Of a stretch of 64,000 bases of DNA, positions 36,257-45,682 are shown one piece after another. Both the position numbers and the translations under genes were made by a program. Positions within the stretch are counted from its first letter, which is position 1. Each line of letters begins with the position of its first letter. The notes beneath the pieces are model-generated. The model saw only the letters and a list, made by a program, of their open reading frames with translations, did not search any database and was not told the DNA's origin. Origin of the DNA: Hoeflea phototrophica DFL-43 (GTDB lineage: Bacteria; Pseudomonadota; Alphaproteobacteria; Rhizobiales; Rhizobiaceae); contig NZ_CM002917.1 of the NCBI RefSeq assembly GCF_000154705.2, positions 824,461 to 888,460 on the forward strand. The letters are read 5' to 3'.

Positions 36257-37473
36257 GCCGCAAACGCCTGTCTTCCGGAGGCCACATGCTCAACTGGCAT
36301 CACGAAACTCTGGGCAAAGCGGTAGAATTCTGACGGAGTGGCAGCTTTGAGCCTGCTTTCGCGAATATAGATGCTCCCCTTGAACACACCGCAAAGTTGG
36401 TTTTGCGAGTTGGATGGAACGAACACTTCCGGCGGGTTGAAATGCTTGCTCCAAGCCCCGCCTTCGAAGGCTGCGAAGCCCCGACGCAGACCTTCCACCT
36501 TGATTTCGTATTCCTCAACAGTTCGCGACGACAGGCATTCATGCACGGCGGCATGGGCGAAATTCTCCTGGAAGCCTTCATTGTCGACGTCATACTTGCG
36601 GCAGAACCACCACGTTGCCGCGGCAATGGATGAGATGATGGCGAGGCCCGGCAGTCTGGGTGAAAACGGAAAGTCGTCTTCCTGAATTGGTTGGCCATCC
36701 CCCAGTTCACGATAGAAATCGTCAGCCAGCTTCTTCATGAGCTCAAACGACTGGGTGCTGGCCGAATTGGAAGCTCCGCAGGCGCCAAGAACCGAGAGCG
36801 GTCGTTGGCAGTGCACCAGTGTCTTGGCTTCGCGGATCACCTTGCAACTGTTGTCAAAATCAACTGTCGGATGCTCAAAATAGCGATTGGAGTATTTTCG
36901 CTTGATCCGCTCCATCAGTGAGCGCCGCACCGCGCCATGGTAGATCCCAAAACCGCAGGAGGGACGTTTCTCCCGCTGGCTCCAGCGGAACAGGTGATCG
37001 TGGAGAATTCTCTTTTTGGGGATGTAGGTCTCGTGACCGGTAGGTACAGATGCGAGCGTGGCAATGGTCCTGTTGTCGGGCCAATTGTAACTCATCCGCG
37101 CCCAGCTGACGGCTTCAAGGTCGTTGTACTCCCTTTCGTACCGGCGCAAGATCTGAATGAGGCTTGGCTCAATGTGATCGTCATCGCCGATGATGGTCAC
37201 CCACCTGCCGCCGACCTCAGCCACGGTGCGTTCCCAATTGTCGACCATTGACAGGACGTTCTGCTCCGGCGGCAGAAGTCGAAAGCGGTCATCTTTCAAG
37301 TGGTTGCGAAAGAAATCATCAAGGATTGCAGGATCGTCTGAATTGTCGGCGACAAGGACTTCGAAGTCCGTTTCGCGCGATTCCGCGATCGCCTTGAGCG
37401 CTTCGATGCAATAGCTCTGCCGGTTCCGCGTCGGAATGCAGATCGTAAAATACACCAAAACAGATGCTCCCAT
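36253..37473 (-). CDS. Glycosyltransferase, family 2-like (paralogue B)
   Basis: A 406-residue GT-A fold enzyme with FTICIPTRNRQSYC, ADNSDDP and IGDDDHIEPSL. The RPSCGFGIYHGAVRRSLMERI block is found also in paralogue A. ATG 37473 has no clear ribosome binding site. TTG 37458, eight bases after GGGAG, would align better with paralogue A. It is translated with the next gene through an ATGA overlap, and about 180 bp separate it from the GT-B gene upstream. Confidence 0.8.
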   Translation of the reverse strand: MGASVLVYFTICIPTRNRQSYCIEALKAIAESRETDFEVLVADNSDDPAILDDFFRNHLKDDRFRLLPPEQNVLSMVDNWERTVAEVGGRWVTIIGDDDHIEPSLIQILRRYEREYNDLEAVSWARMSYNWPDNRTIATLASVPTGHETYIPKKRILHDHLFRWSQREKRPSCGFGIYHGAVRRSLMERIKRKYSNRYFEHPTVDFDNSCKVIREAKTLVHCQRPLSVLGACGASNSASTQSFELMKKLADDFYRELGDGQPIQEDDFPFSPRLPGLAIISSIAAATWWFCRKYDVDNEGFQENFAHAAVHECLSSRTVEEYEIKVEGLRRGFAAFEGGAWSKHFNPPEVFVPSNSQNQLCGVFKGSIYIRESRLKAATPSEFYRFAQSFVMPVEHVASGRQAFAA

Positions 37474-37656
37474 TTGCCATCACGCGCCTTGTTTCTCGCA
37501 AGATTAGCTTGTGTGACGCTGACTCGCTGTCGGAAAGAGATGGGCACCGCTGCCGGCCAATCCGGTTTCCGCAGGACATCCGGTGGCATCAGGCTGTGAC
37601 ATCAGCTCCAGAATTTGCCGGGCTGAAACAGATTATCGGAGTCTGCCTGGGTCAAA

Positions 37657-38889
37657 TTACGGATCGCATTGGATTGTCGGAGCCTGGTCGAGATCGGGAT
37701 AATAAGTCTCAAAATGGGCGAGGCTGCCCTTGGAAGCCGATTGTGCCTCTTGTAAGCCAGTGTAGCGGGCGCATGACCCGCCCTGTAACGCCGCATGCCA
37801 GTCTCGCGGTGTCTGGCCGAGGGTGGTGGCGAAGTTGTGTGTTCGTTTCGGCCGCGCCATGGTTGATCGCCAAAGCGTGCGAAACGCGGCGAGCGAGCGT
37901 TCAGGCGTTTTGATCTCGCTGACTTCCTTGCATGCTGCCTCGCCCATCCGGCTGACATCATGAGGGTGCTCGAGCATCCAGTTCAGCAGCTCAACGGCAT
38001 GGTCGACTGATTGCGCCACCAGACCGGTTTTACCATCGCGCACGATTGCCAGTTCGCATGGATTGGCCAGCACCAAAGGCGCGCAACCAAGTGACATGGC
38101 CTCGACCAGCGCGTTCTCAGCCGTGCCGAAATGGAATGGTTGCAACAGATACAGAAAAATCGAGGTCTCAAGAAGGGCGTCCCTCGGGTCATCGCTGTGG
38201 CCGCGCAGCCGAAAACGTTCAGGATGCGTCATCTCGGCAATGGCGTTGTGTACCGGGCTTAAGGCATCCACACCGCCCCAGACATCGACCGCTGCATCGC
38301 TGTGCACGATCCGGTCGATGACATCCATCATTGCGGGATTCATCTTGGTGAACTCGACCGTGCCCAGATAGCTGATCCCGCGTCCATTTCGTTTCCGTTG
38401 TTGGTTCCCGTCCGTGCTGGCATACCCGAAGCCGCTGTTGATCACTTCGGTGCGGGCAACGGCTTCCGTCTTCAATCCGGCCAGGTTGCCGGCAAGCCTG
38501 GAGCACTCGGACGTAAAGACGAACTGGTCCGCCGTTTCGATCAGGCCCGTGGGTATGAAAGGCGCGTTGATCCCTGACACATGGCTCCAGAGCACGGTGC
38601 GCATTGCGGGCAGGGGTGAGCCGGCCAGAAGGCCACACATCAACGGATGGTTCCACCATTCGAACTGAACCAGGTCGGCGCTGCTCATCAGATCGCGAAC
38701 CAGTCCCATGTCTTGGGCGATGCTCACCGCTGCGCCGCTGCGGCGGATGGCATCGACATGGCGGGTATCACGCGGCGCTTCCAGAAGCACATAATGACGC
38801 TCGTCAGCCTGCTTGTCCGCCTCGCAGAGTGCCGCATGCGCCTTGCCCACACCTCCGCCCAGATGGGGGGTGATGTGGAGGATTTTCAT
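37657..38889 (-). CDS. Glycosyltransferase, GT4-like (GT-B fold)
   Basis: A 410-residue protein starting MKILHITPHLGGGVGKAH, the glycine-rich N-terminal loop of GT-B enzymes. The donor-binding half contains LYLLQPFHFGTAENALVEAMSLGCAPLV, equivalent to the E(x7)E motif of GT4. The last 60 residues after about 350 are not part of the core fold. ATG overlaps the stop of the upstream radical SAM/SPASM gene (ATGA). It probably adds one sugar to the same product as its neighbours. Confidence 0.8.
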   Translation of the reverse strand: MKILHITPHLGGGVGKAHAALCEADKQADERHYVLLEAPRDTRHVDAIRRSGAAVSIAQDMGLVRDLMSSADLVQFEWWNHPLMCGLLAGSPLPAMRTVLWSHVSGINAPFIPTGLIETADQFVFTSECSRLAGNLAGLKTEAVARTEVINSGFGYASTDGNQQRKRNGRGISYLGTVEFTKMNPAMMDVIDRIVHSDAAVDVWGGVDALSPVHNAIAEMTHPERFRLRGHSDDPRDALLETSIFLYLLQPFHFGTAENALVEAMSLGCAPLVLANPCELAIVRDGKTGLVAQSVDHAVELLNWMLEHPHDVSRMGEAACKEVSEIKTPERSLAAFRTLWRSTMARPKRTHNFATTLGQTPRDWHAALQGGSCARYTGLQEAQSASKGSLAHFETYYPDLDQAPTIQCDP

Positions 38890-39962
38890 TCTGCCGCGAC
38901 GGGCGAGGGAATGCGCTTGGCGCCCGGAGCCTTGATGTCCGGATCGAGCTTCACCATCTCGCGAAACCGCTCAAGCAGCATCGGGCGATGGGCGTCGACA
39001 TTGTCGGGAAGGCAATGGCTGAGCTGACCGCAACTGCCGCAGGTTCCGTTCTCGCAACGCCGTCCCTCAAGATGCTGCAGCCGCAGCGCGTTCATCTTGT
39101 CGGAGTTCCAGACCTGCTTGATCGACTGCGTCTTCACATCGCCGATGATCAGATCACGCGCCCAGTCGAGGAAGCAGGAACTCACCAACCCATCAGGATT
39201 GACCGACATGCTGTAGAAAATATAGGGGCAGGTTTCAGTGTTGCTGATTTCCTGCTGGTAGATGCCCTTCTCGATTTTCACGCCAGTGTGCTTCTCAATG
39301 TCGAACTCGGGCCAGCAGGGCGCAAAGTTCTCGACAAAGATCCGGTCGCAATGGTCGCCGAAGGTGTCGAAGAATTTTTCGCGTTCGCCAGGCTCCAGCA
39401 ACTCGCCGGGGATCTTGATCGAGATCTCCATGTCGCCCTTGTTGGCATAGACCCATTTGACGTTTTCAACGAAGCCGTCGAAATCGAAATTGAACTTGGT
39501 AAAGCGCTGATAGGTGTTCTTGTTCATGCCGTCGACGGAGATGTTGATCTTGTCGAGACCGGCTTCAATCACAGGTCCCATCCGCTCGGGCGTCAGGAAG
39601 GTGCCGTTGGTGGTGGTGTCGATATAGTCGACATGGCCGCTTTGTTTGGCATAGGCGATCATGTCCGCCAGACGCTTGTTCAGGAACGGCTCACCATCCT
39701 TGTACATGCGGAGCACCTTGATGGGTTTGCCGAATTCACCCAGGTCGTCGATGATCTTGGTGAAAAGATCATACTTCATCGCGCCCTGAAAACGGCCGGT
39801 GTCAGCGATCATGCCACGGTGTCCGGTGGGGCAGAATGTGCATTTGAAATTGCAGGCGCTGGATGGATCCACGAACACCACAAAGGGGGTTTCCAGCGGA
39901 ATGACGGTTTCCAGTGCGGTCCTGTCCTCAAGATTGATCCGAGGTTTCAGTTGAGCTTTCAT
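38886..39962 (-). CDS. Radical SAM/SPASM-domain enzyme
   Basis: A 358-residue enzyme. The SAM cluster cysteines are Cys37, Cys41 and Cys44 (CNFKCTFC). YKDGEPFLNKRL and DTTTNGTFL are conserved radical SAM core segments. The C-terminal part has seven or more cysteines (CPYIFYSM, SCFLDW, CENGTCGSCGQLSHC), a SPASM-type auxiliary cluster domain. It overlaps the genes on both sides by 4 bp. Related enzymes act as dehydrogenases or epimerases on peptides or sugars. No peptide precursor is visible here, so a sugar or lipid substrate is more likely. Confidence 0.82.
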   Translation of the reverse strand: MKAQLKPRINLEDRTALETVIPLETPFVVFVDPSSACNFKCTFCPTGHRGMIADTGRFQGAMKYDLFTKIIDDLGEFGKPIKVLRMYKDGEPFLNKRLADMIAYAKQSGHVDYIDTTTNGTFLTPERMGPVIEAGLDKINISVDGMNKNTYQRFTKFNFDFDGFVENVKWVYANKGDMEISIKIPGELLEPGEREKFFDTFGDHCDRIFVENFAPCWPEFDIEKHTGVKIEKGIYQQEISNTETCPYIFYSMSVNPDGLVSSCFLDWARDLIIGDVKTQSIKQVWNSDKMNALRLQHLEGRRCENGTCGSCGQLSHCLPDNVDAHRPMLLERFREMVKLDPDIKAPGAKRIPSPVAAE

Positions 39963-40822
39963 GACCGGGCTTCCTTTTCGGGCATTCTAACAGCAAAATT
40001 CGGCACGCCAACCACAGCCGGGGGGTCGCGCGGATGCGGCTGATGTTCGCCAAACTCGAGCAAATCGCGACGTCCGTACCGGTCGGCGATGCTTTCGGCG
40101 AACTCACGAATGCTCACGGGTCGACCTGAACAGACATTGATTGCGCCAACCTGACCAGTGTCAATCACATCCGCTACCGCTGCGCCTGCGGCCGCGACAT
40201 CGAGATAATCGCGCAATTGGGTACCTGCCCCTAGTTTCGCCGGCTTTCCAGCCGCAAGGCAGTGGTTGAGATAGGGATACAAGCGTTTGTCGTTCTCACC
40301 CTCACCGAACAGGTAGAACAGCCTGCACCAGGAGAACCGCATATTGGCGGTCTTTAAAAACCCGTCCAAAATCTCGAAAAGAGCCAGTTTGCAGGTGCCA
40401 TAAACGGTCGTGGGCACTGTCGGGGAATCTATGGAAAGCCGCTCGGAAGGCAGTGCATATTCCATGCAGGTGCCAAGCCCGACAAAATGCTGCACCCCTG
40501 CTGCCACTGCCCCTTGCGCCATCTTGAAGGTGCCCGCAACGCAGGCCGCGTTTTGCTCGGAATCAAGATAGTCGGAGGGGTTCACATACCAGGCGGCATG
40601 GACGATCGCATCCACGCCATTGCATGCCTGCTCCCACCATTGAGCGGTCTGCGCGAAGATGTCGTCGCATGAGACAATTTCGGCATTCGGGACTTGACCG
40701 GCGAGGCGGGATGCAGCCGCTGGGCGGGCCACCAGCCGCAACGCGTGGCCGTTCTCTTGAAGCCGCTTGACGATCTGTGCGCCAACAAAGCCATTGGCAC
40801 CTGTGACAAGCACTACACTCAA
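39959..40822 (-). CDS. NAD(P)-dependent epimerase/dehydratase (extended SDR), sugar-nucleotide type
   Basis: About 287 residues when read from TTG 40822 (LSVVLVTGANGFVG); GTG 40813 is an alternative. The longer frame to 41029 crosses into the divergent promoter and is rejected. The Rossmann motif TGANGFVG, the active-site pair YGTCK (YxxxK) and RLFYLFGEGENDKRLYPYL are typical of sugar-nucleotide epimerases. It is the first gene of the minus-strand half of the cluster and divergent from the FkbM genes. It would supply a modified nucleotide sugar. Confidence 0.8.
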   Translation of the reverse strand: MSVVLVTGANGFVGAQIVKRLQENGHALRLVARPAAASRLAGQVPNAEIVSCDDIFAQTAQWWEQACNGVDAIVHAAWYVNPSDYLDSEQNAACVAGTFKMAQGAVAAGVQHFVGLGTCMEYALPSERLSIDSPTVPTTVYGTCKLALFEILDGFLKTANMRFSWCRLFYLFGEGENDKRLYPYLNHCLAAGKPAKLGAGTQLRDYLDVAAAGAAVADVIDTGQVGAINVCSGRPVSIREFAESIADRYGRRDLLEFGEHQPHPRDPPAVVGVPNFAVRMPEKEARS

Positions 40823-40929
40823 GGCAAGGCCCGGAAAAGCTTTGTGGTATTGTTTGCAGCCACTGGTTCGCTCCCGTCCCGGGAATGTGATTCTCGCTTG
40901 CAGTGTCGCACAGAGGAGGCGGTCAAAAC

Positions 40930-42177
40930 ATGATGAAAATCGCCCCGTCAGCTTTCGGGCGCAACGATGCAGACATTCATGACATGGTGCCGGTCTACCG
41001 CTCGCGCCTGATTGAAAGTATCCCTTCACGCACTGAAGCCCGCGAGCTCCTCAATCAACTGCTGGATCAGGTCTGTCCTGCCACCCCCGTCGTGCCGGCC
41101 GGTCCACTGGTGATCTACGGGGCTGGAACTTTTGGTCGAATGGCGCTCGACTTCCTCAGCGATGTGGGGCTGGAGGCCGTCATGGTTATTGACGCCCGGG
41201 CCGATGAAATCCGCGACGGCGATTCCTGGGCGGGGATCGATGTGCGTGCGCCGCAGGACGTCCCCGCTGAGCTCAAGGCCGAAGCGCTGATCGCTGTAAG
41301 CATTGTCACCAGCCCTGTAACGCCGATTCTCAAAGAACTGCATGAACAGGGTTGGCGGAATGCCGTACCCTTTTATGATCTGGCGGAGAGCTTCCGTTCA
41401 ACCCATCCGCTCTCCAATGGCTGGTTTGCCGCCCCCCTGCTGGCGGAAGATCTGACCGGCATCGCCGAGAGCCTTGATGCATGGGATGATGATCTGTCCC
41501 GGGCGCACCATTTGATGTTTCTGGCCTGGCGGCTGGCCCGTCAGGAATGGCGTTTTGAAGGCGTATCGATCGACAATTCCAACCGTTTCTTTGTGCCCGA
41601 GCTTCTTGCTGCGCTGGCAGGAGATGAACTCTTCGTTGACGGCGGCGCCCATCATGGCAGTGTATCCGAGGCGTTTCTGGCCCTAGCCGGCACGGCAAGC
41701 CGCATTGTCGCCTTCGAACCGGACAGCGCAAATGCGGATCAATATGCCGCCTGGGTTCAAAGCCTGCCCGATGATGTCAAGCCGCGGATCGAGTTGCGGC
41801 GCGAGGCTCTCGATGCCACTTCGCGCAGACGCCGTTTTCACAGCGGGCTTGGCTTCATGTCCCAATTCTCACAGACCGGTTCAGGGGATATTCTGACCAA
41901 GACCCTCGAAGAAGAGGGTCTCGAGCCCGGTTTCGTCAAACTGCACCTGGAAGGCGGCGAACTGGATGCGCTCAAGGGCGGGCTTGCTTCGATCGCGCCA
42001 AACCGCCCCTTGATCGCAGCCACGATCTACCACAACGCGGATGGCCTTTGGCGCACTGCCCAATGGATGCGTGCCAATCTCGAAGGCTACCGCCTGCTGA
42101 TGCGCAATCACAGCTGGTGCGGAACCGGTGCCGTCATCTACGCGATCCCAAACGAGCGGAAATCACCGGCATGCTGA
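40930..42177 (+). CDS. FkbM-family methyltransferase with an extra N-terminal nucleotide-binding domain
   Basis: A 415-residue protein; ATG 40930 lies 13 bp after AGGAGG. The N-terminal part has a Rossmann-like GAGTFGRM (VIYGAGTFGRMALDF) followed by VMVIDARADEI. The C-terminal half is an FkbM methyltransferase with FVDGGAHHGSVSEAF and IVAFEPDSANADQY. It is predicted to O-methylate a sugar of the glycan made by the cluster. It overlaps the following FkbM gene by 7 bp. Divergent transcription from the epimerase shares a 107-bp promoter region. Confidence 0.8.
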   Translation: MMKIAPSAFGRNDADIHDMVPVYRSRLIESIPSRTEARELLNQLLDQVCPATPVVPAGPLVIYGAGTFGRMALDFLSDVGLEAVMVIDARADEIRDGDSWAGIDVRAPQDVPAELKAEALIAVSIVTSPVTPILKELHEQGWRNAVPFYDLAESFRSTHPLSNGWFAAPLLAEDLTGIAESLDAWDDDLSRAHHLMFLAWRLARQEWRFEGVSIDNSNRFFVPELLAALAGDELFVDGGAHHGSVSEAFLALAGTASRIVAFEPDSANADQYAAWVQSLPDDVKPRIELRREALDATSRRRRFHSGLGFMSQFSQTGSGDILTKTLEEEGLEPGFVKLHLEGGELDALKGGLASIAPNRPLIAATIYHNADGLWRTAQWMRANLEGYRLLMRNHSWCGTGAVIYAIPNERKSPAC

Positions 42178-42923
42178 ACATCAGGGAAAGCATGCCGGGC
42201 CTGATCTATGATCTTGGCATGAACAATGGCGATGACACGGATTACTACCTCAAGCGGGAGTTTGAAGTCGTCGCTGTGGAGGCAAACCCGGCGCTCTGCC
42301 AGATGGCAAGGGAGCGCTTTGCCGAAGCCATCACCACCGGCCGGTTGTCCGTCATCGAGGCGGCCATCGGTGACCACGATGGTGAAGTGACGTTCCACGT
42401 CAATCTCGACAATCACCACTGGAGCAGCATGGACATCAACTGGGCAGGACGCGATGACAGCGCCTGCCAGGCCATCACGGTCCAAAGTGTGAGCCTTGCC
42501 TCTCTTTATGCCCGTCATGGCGTTCCGCATTTCATGAAGATCGATGTCGAGGGGGCCGACATGCTGGTGCTCGAGCAGGTGGCCGCAAACCAGGTTCTGC
42601 CCGATTTCATCAGCATAGAGGATTGCCGCTTCGGGTTCGACTATGCGCGTATCCTGTCGCAGGCCGGATATGAAACCTTCCAGCTGGTGGATCAGTCGGG
42701 GATTGCCGGAACCATCGATCCGGCCTGTAACCATGTTTTCCCCGATGGCTCATCGGGCCTTTTCGGACCGGACCTCCCGGATGATTGGGAAGCCTATCCG
42801 GACTTCATTGAAACCTATGCGACCACCGTTCGCACCCGTGAAGGTGTTCGCCTGGCACCCCGGACCCGTTGGTGGGACATTCACGCCGCACGCCATGCCC
42901 AACACAAGGAAACGACCCCGTGA
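42171..42923 (+). CDS. FkbM-family methyltransferase
   Basis: A 250-residue methyltransferase starting at ATG 42171 within the end of the preceding gene; ATG 42204 is an alternative. SAM-binding motifs are IYDLGMNNGDDTDYYL and VVAVEANPALCQMA, and MKIDVEGADMLVLEQ is characteristic of FkbM. It differs clearly from the first FkbM gene in lacking its N-terminal domain. It overlaps the next gene by 4 bp (GTGA). Confidence 0.83.
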   Translation: MLNIRESMPGLIYDLGMNNGDDTDYYLKREFEVVAVEANPALCQMARERFAEAITTGRLSVIEAAIGDHDGEVTFHVNLDNHHWSSMDINWAGRDDSACQAITVQSVSLASLYARHGVPHFMKIDVEGADMLVLEQVAANQVLPDFISIEDCRFGFDYARILSQAGYETFQLVDQSGIAGTIDPACNHVFPDGSSGLFGPDLPDDWEAYPDFIETYATTVRTREGVRLAPRTRWWDIHAARHAQHKETTP

Positions 42924-43732
42924 GCAAGGAAACTGAATTTGCGGCTTATGTGGAAAACAACATCCGCTCGGCAGCCGATGATCCGGGGTTTCGCGGACTC
43001 TCCCAGGTCTGGGTGCGCGAGTGCATCCGTCACAATTACGCGCAGAACTTCACCTGGCTTGGCCGCCCGATCATCCAGGTGCCGCAGGACACCTATGCCT
43101 ATCAGGAGCTGATCTGGGATTACCGTCCAGATCTGATCATTGAGACCGGCATCGCCCATGGCGGCTCTCTGGCGATGAGTGCCTCGATGCTGGCAATGCT
43201 CGATTATTGCGATGCTGTCACAGCTGGCACTGTGCTTGATCCGAAGGCAAGCCGCCGCAAGGTGGTTGGCATCGACATCGACATCCGCGCCCACAACCGC
43301 GCAGGGATCGAAGCCCATCCGTTGCAGCACAAGATCGAATTGATCCAGGGATCGGCAATCGACAAGCACATTGTCGATCAGGTCCATGCCATTGCCAGGG
43401 ACCATGATCGGGTGATGGTGTTTCTCGATTCCAACCACACCCACGACCATGTGTTGGCCGAACTCCACGCCTATGCGCCGCTGGTCTCGCAGGGGTCCTA
43501 TTGCGTGGTCTGGGACAGTGGCGTCGAGGACCTTCCCGCCGACATGTGCACCGACAGGCCATGGGGCAAGGGCGACAATCCCAAAACCGCATTGCATGCT
43601 TATCTCGTCGATCAGGACAGCGCCAATCGTACTGGTGCCGACGGCAAGCCGCTCAAGTTCGAGATCGACCGCCGGATCGAGGCCAAGCTGATGATTACTG
43701 CCGCCTCTGACGGCTTCCTCAAGCGGATCTGA
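42920..43732 (+). CDS. CmcI-family methyltransferase/hydroxylase-like protein
   Basis: A 270-residue protein from GTG 42920. Family landmarks are WLGRPIIQVPQDTYAYQELIW, IIETGIAHGGSLAMSASML (SAM-binding) and VMVFLDSNHTHDHVLAELHAYAPLVSQGSY. Proteins of this group are often annotated as cephalosporin hydroxylase, but the fold is a SAM methyltransferase; homologues are frequent in lipopolysaccharide and capsule gene clusters. It is the last gene of the plus-strand half. Confidence 0.83.
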   Translation: MSKETEFAAYVENNIRSAADDPGFRGLSQVWVRECIRHNYAQNFTWLGRPIIQVPQDTYAYQELIWDYRPDLIIETGIAHGGSLAMSASMLAMLDYCDAVTAGTVLDPKASRRKVVGIDIDIRAHNRAGIEAHPLQHKIELIQGSAIDKHIVDQVHAIARDHDRVMVFLDSNHTHDHVLAELHAYAPLVSQGSYCVVWDSGVEDLPADMCTDRPWGKGDNPKTALHAYLVDQDSANRTGADGKPLKFEIDRRIEAKLMITAASDGFLKRI

Positions 43733-43857
43733 GCAGCAAGCATCGGACGCTGGTCTGATGTAGCCGAGCTCCGTTCTGATTTCAAAATCGGCACTGGATT
43801 TTGTTTTCAAATCCTGATCGATTGCGCCTGACGATGCCGGATGCGGGGAGTGCTTTT

Positions 43858-45072
43858 ATGAAGATTAAGGACGTCAAAACCTATGTGGTTGCCAACCCGC
43901 CGCCGCAGACCGGCGGGCGTTACTTTCTGTTCGTGAAGCTGGTCACCGATGGCGGCGTGGTGGGCTATGGCGAAGCCTATGATGCGGCCTTCGATCCGCA
44001 TCTGACGGCAAAGCTGATGGAAGATGTGGCCGCGCGTTACCTCGTCGGCCGCGATCCGCACGACATCGAGAATTTCTTCCGGCTTTGCTATTCCTCGGGG
44101 TTCTCGCAGCGCCCCGACATGACCATGATGGCCTGCTGCTCGGCGCTGGAAATGGCCTGCTGGGACATCATCGGCAAGGAGGCTGCGCAGCCGGTGCACA
44201 AGCTGCTCGGCGGGCGGGTGCACGAAGGCCTGCGTTCCTACACCTATCTCTATCCCGAGACCGGCAGCGTCTATCCGTCCGAGACGGACAGCCCGAAGAA
44301 CGTCTACAACGATCCGGACATGGCGGCTTCCGCGGCGCTCGCAGCCGTCAGGCAGGGCTTCACCGCGGTCAAGTTCGATCCCGCCGGCCCCTACCGGGTG
44401 CAGGGCGGACACCAGCCGCTTCTGGCCGACATCGATCTCTCCGCCCGCATGGTCCGCGCGGTGCGCGAGGCGGTCGGCGCCCGCGCTGACATCCTGTTCG
44501 GCACCCATGGCCAGTTCACTGCTGCCGGAGCCATCCGCATGGCACGCGCCATCGAGGCTGCCGATCCGCTCTGGTTCGAGGAGCCGGTGCCCCCCGATCA
44601 GATCGCGGCGATGGCGGAAGTGGCCAGGGCCACATCAATCCCGGTTGCGACCGGAGAGCGGCTGGTCACCAAGCACGAATTCGCCCGTGTCATCGAAATC
44701 CGCGCCGCGGCGATCCTGCAACCCAATCTGGGCCGCTCCGGCGGGCTGCTCGAAACCAAGAAGATCGCCGGCATGGCCGAGGCCTTCGGCATCCAGATCG
44801 CCCCGCACTGCTATTGCGGCCCGCTGGTCGCCGCCGCCAACATTCAGCTGGCCGCGACCCTGCCCAACTTCCTGGTGCTGGAATCGATCAAGACCTGGGA
44901 CGGGTTTCACGCCGAGGTGCTGAAGAAGAAAATCGAATGGGAAGACGGCTTTGTCATTCCGTCGGACGAGCCGGGACTGGGTGTCGAACTCAACGAGGCG
45001 GTCTGCGAGGCGAATCCCTGGAGCGGTGACGTTCTGCATCTGGAAATGACCCGGGAGCCGATCCGGTACTGA
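43858..45072 (+). CDS. Enolase-superfamily enzyme (mandelate racemase/muconate lactonising type)
   Basis: A 404-residue protein from ATG 43858, with GGGGAG upstream. The capping domain is at 1-125. The barrel shows KFD (Lys172-Asp174), FGTHGQF with Asp211 and His217, FEEP (Glu241), TGERL (Glu267) and PHCYCGP (His317), an arrangement of acid-sugar dehydratases or lactone cycloisomerases. The exact sugar acid is not evident; galactonate-, galactaro- or mannonate-type substrates are candidates. It stands alone, with a VOC gene on the opposite strand after it. Confidence 0.78.
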   Translation: MKIKDVKTYVVANPPPQTGGRYFLFVKLVTDGGVVGYGEAYDAAFDPHLTAKLMEDVAARYLVGRDPHDIENFFRLCYSSGFSQRPDMTMMACCSALEMACWDIIGKEAAQPVHKLLGGRVHEGLRSYTYLYPETGSVYPSETDSPKNVYNDPDMAASAALAAVRQGFTAVKFDPAGPYRVQGGHQPLLADIDLSARMVRAVREAVGARADILFGTHGQFTAAGAIRMARAIEAADPLWFEEPVPPDQIAAMAEVARATSIPVATGERLVTKHEFARVIEIRAAAILQPNLGRSGGLLETKKIAGMAEAFGIQIAPHCYCGPLVAAANIQLAATLPNFLVLESIKTWDGFHAEVLKKKIEWEDGFVIPSDEPGLGVELNEAVCEANPWSGDVLHLEMTREPIRY

Positions 45073-45106
45073 TCCGGTCCCAACGCCGCATGGGGCAGGG
45101 CGCGCC

Positions 45107-45499
45107 TTAACCGAGAGTGCCCTTGTCCCACTCTGGATCGTCAAAACTCTGGATCTCGACGCGGTAGCCGTCGGGCGAATGAAACAGCGAGCTATAGACG
45201 CCGAACTCTTCGCTGTGCGCAGGGCCGCTGACATATCGAACGCCCTTGGCTTCGAGGAAATCCCGCCAGCCGTCGACATCCGGTGACACGATGGTCAGCG
45301 TCACGCCTGCGGTTCCCTGCGGGCGGTCGGGCAGGTTGCACACGCCAATATAGCTCATCGGCGTCAGCCGGTAGATGTGGCAGGCCCCCTGGTCGACCAC
45401 GAAATCGAGCTCCATCACCTCGCGCAGAAACCGCGATCCGCGCTCGAGATCGCTGGTGTAGGTGAAGACGATCGAGTGGCTGATCGGTGGTCTCGACAT
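45107..45499 (-). CDS. VOC (glyoxalase/dioxygenase-fold) family protein
   Basis: A 130-residue protein starting at ATG 45499 behind AAAAGGAG; the frame extends to 45634 without a start signal. The betaalpha-beta-beta-beta fold is suggested by HSIVFTYTSDLERGSRFLREVMEL at the start and FHSPDGYRVEIQSF at the end, where His and Glu are the usual metal ligands. The reaction is unknown; lactoylglutathione lyase or a related metal-dependent enzyme is possible. It is divergent from rpe. Confidence 0.75.
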   Translation of the reverse strand: MSRPPISHSIVFTYTSDLERGSRFLREVMELDFVVDQGACHIYRLTPMSYIGVCNLPDRPQGTAGVTLTIVSPDVDGWRDFLEAKGVRYVSGPAHSEEFGVYSSLFHSPDGYRVEIQSFDDPEWDKGTLG

Positions 45500-45682
45500 C
45501 AAGGGCTCCTTTTGCGTGTCATTGGAGACTGCCTCCGGCGCCATGATTCGGGCAAGTGGCCGCGGGGCTTTGCACAGGCTTGATCGAAAGTCGGCTTGAC
45601 CTTGCCGCTTTGCATCGGGCAAACCGCTGCCCAACGGGCCGGGGCCTCACGGCCCGGCCGCTCCCAATCCGAGGAACCCGCC

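Noticed and set aside
38886..39962. SPASM enzyme as a RiPP (peptide) maturase
   Set aside because: No short precursor peptide gene or transporter/peptidase lies next to it; the neighbours are sugar enzymes.
42920..43732. Beta-lactam (cephalosporin) hydroxylase
   Set aside because: The family name is historical; the sequence shows a SAM-binding methyltransferase fold and there are no beta-lactam biosynthetic genes.
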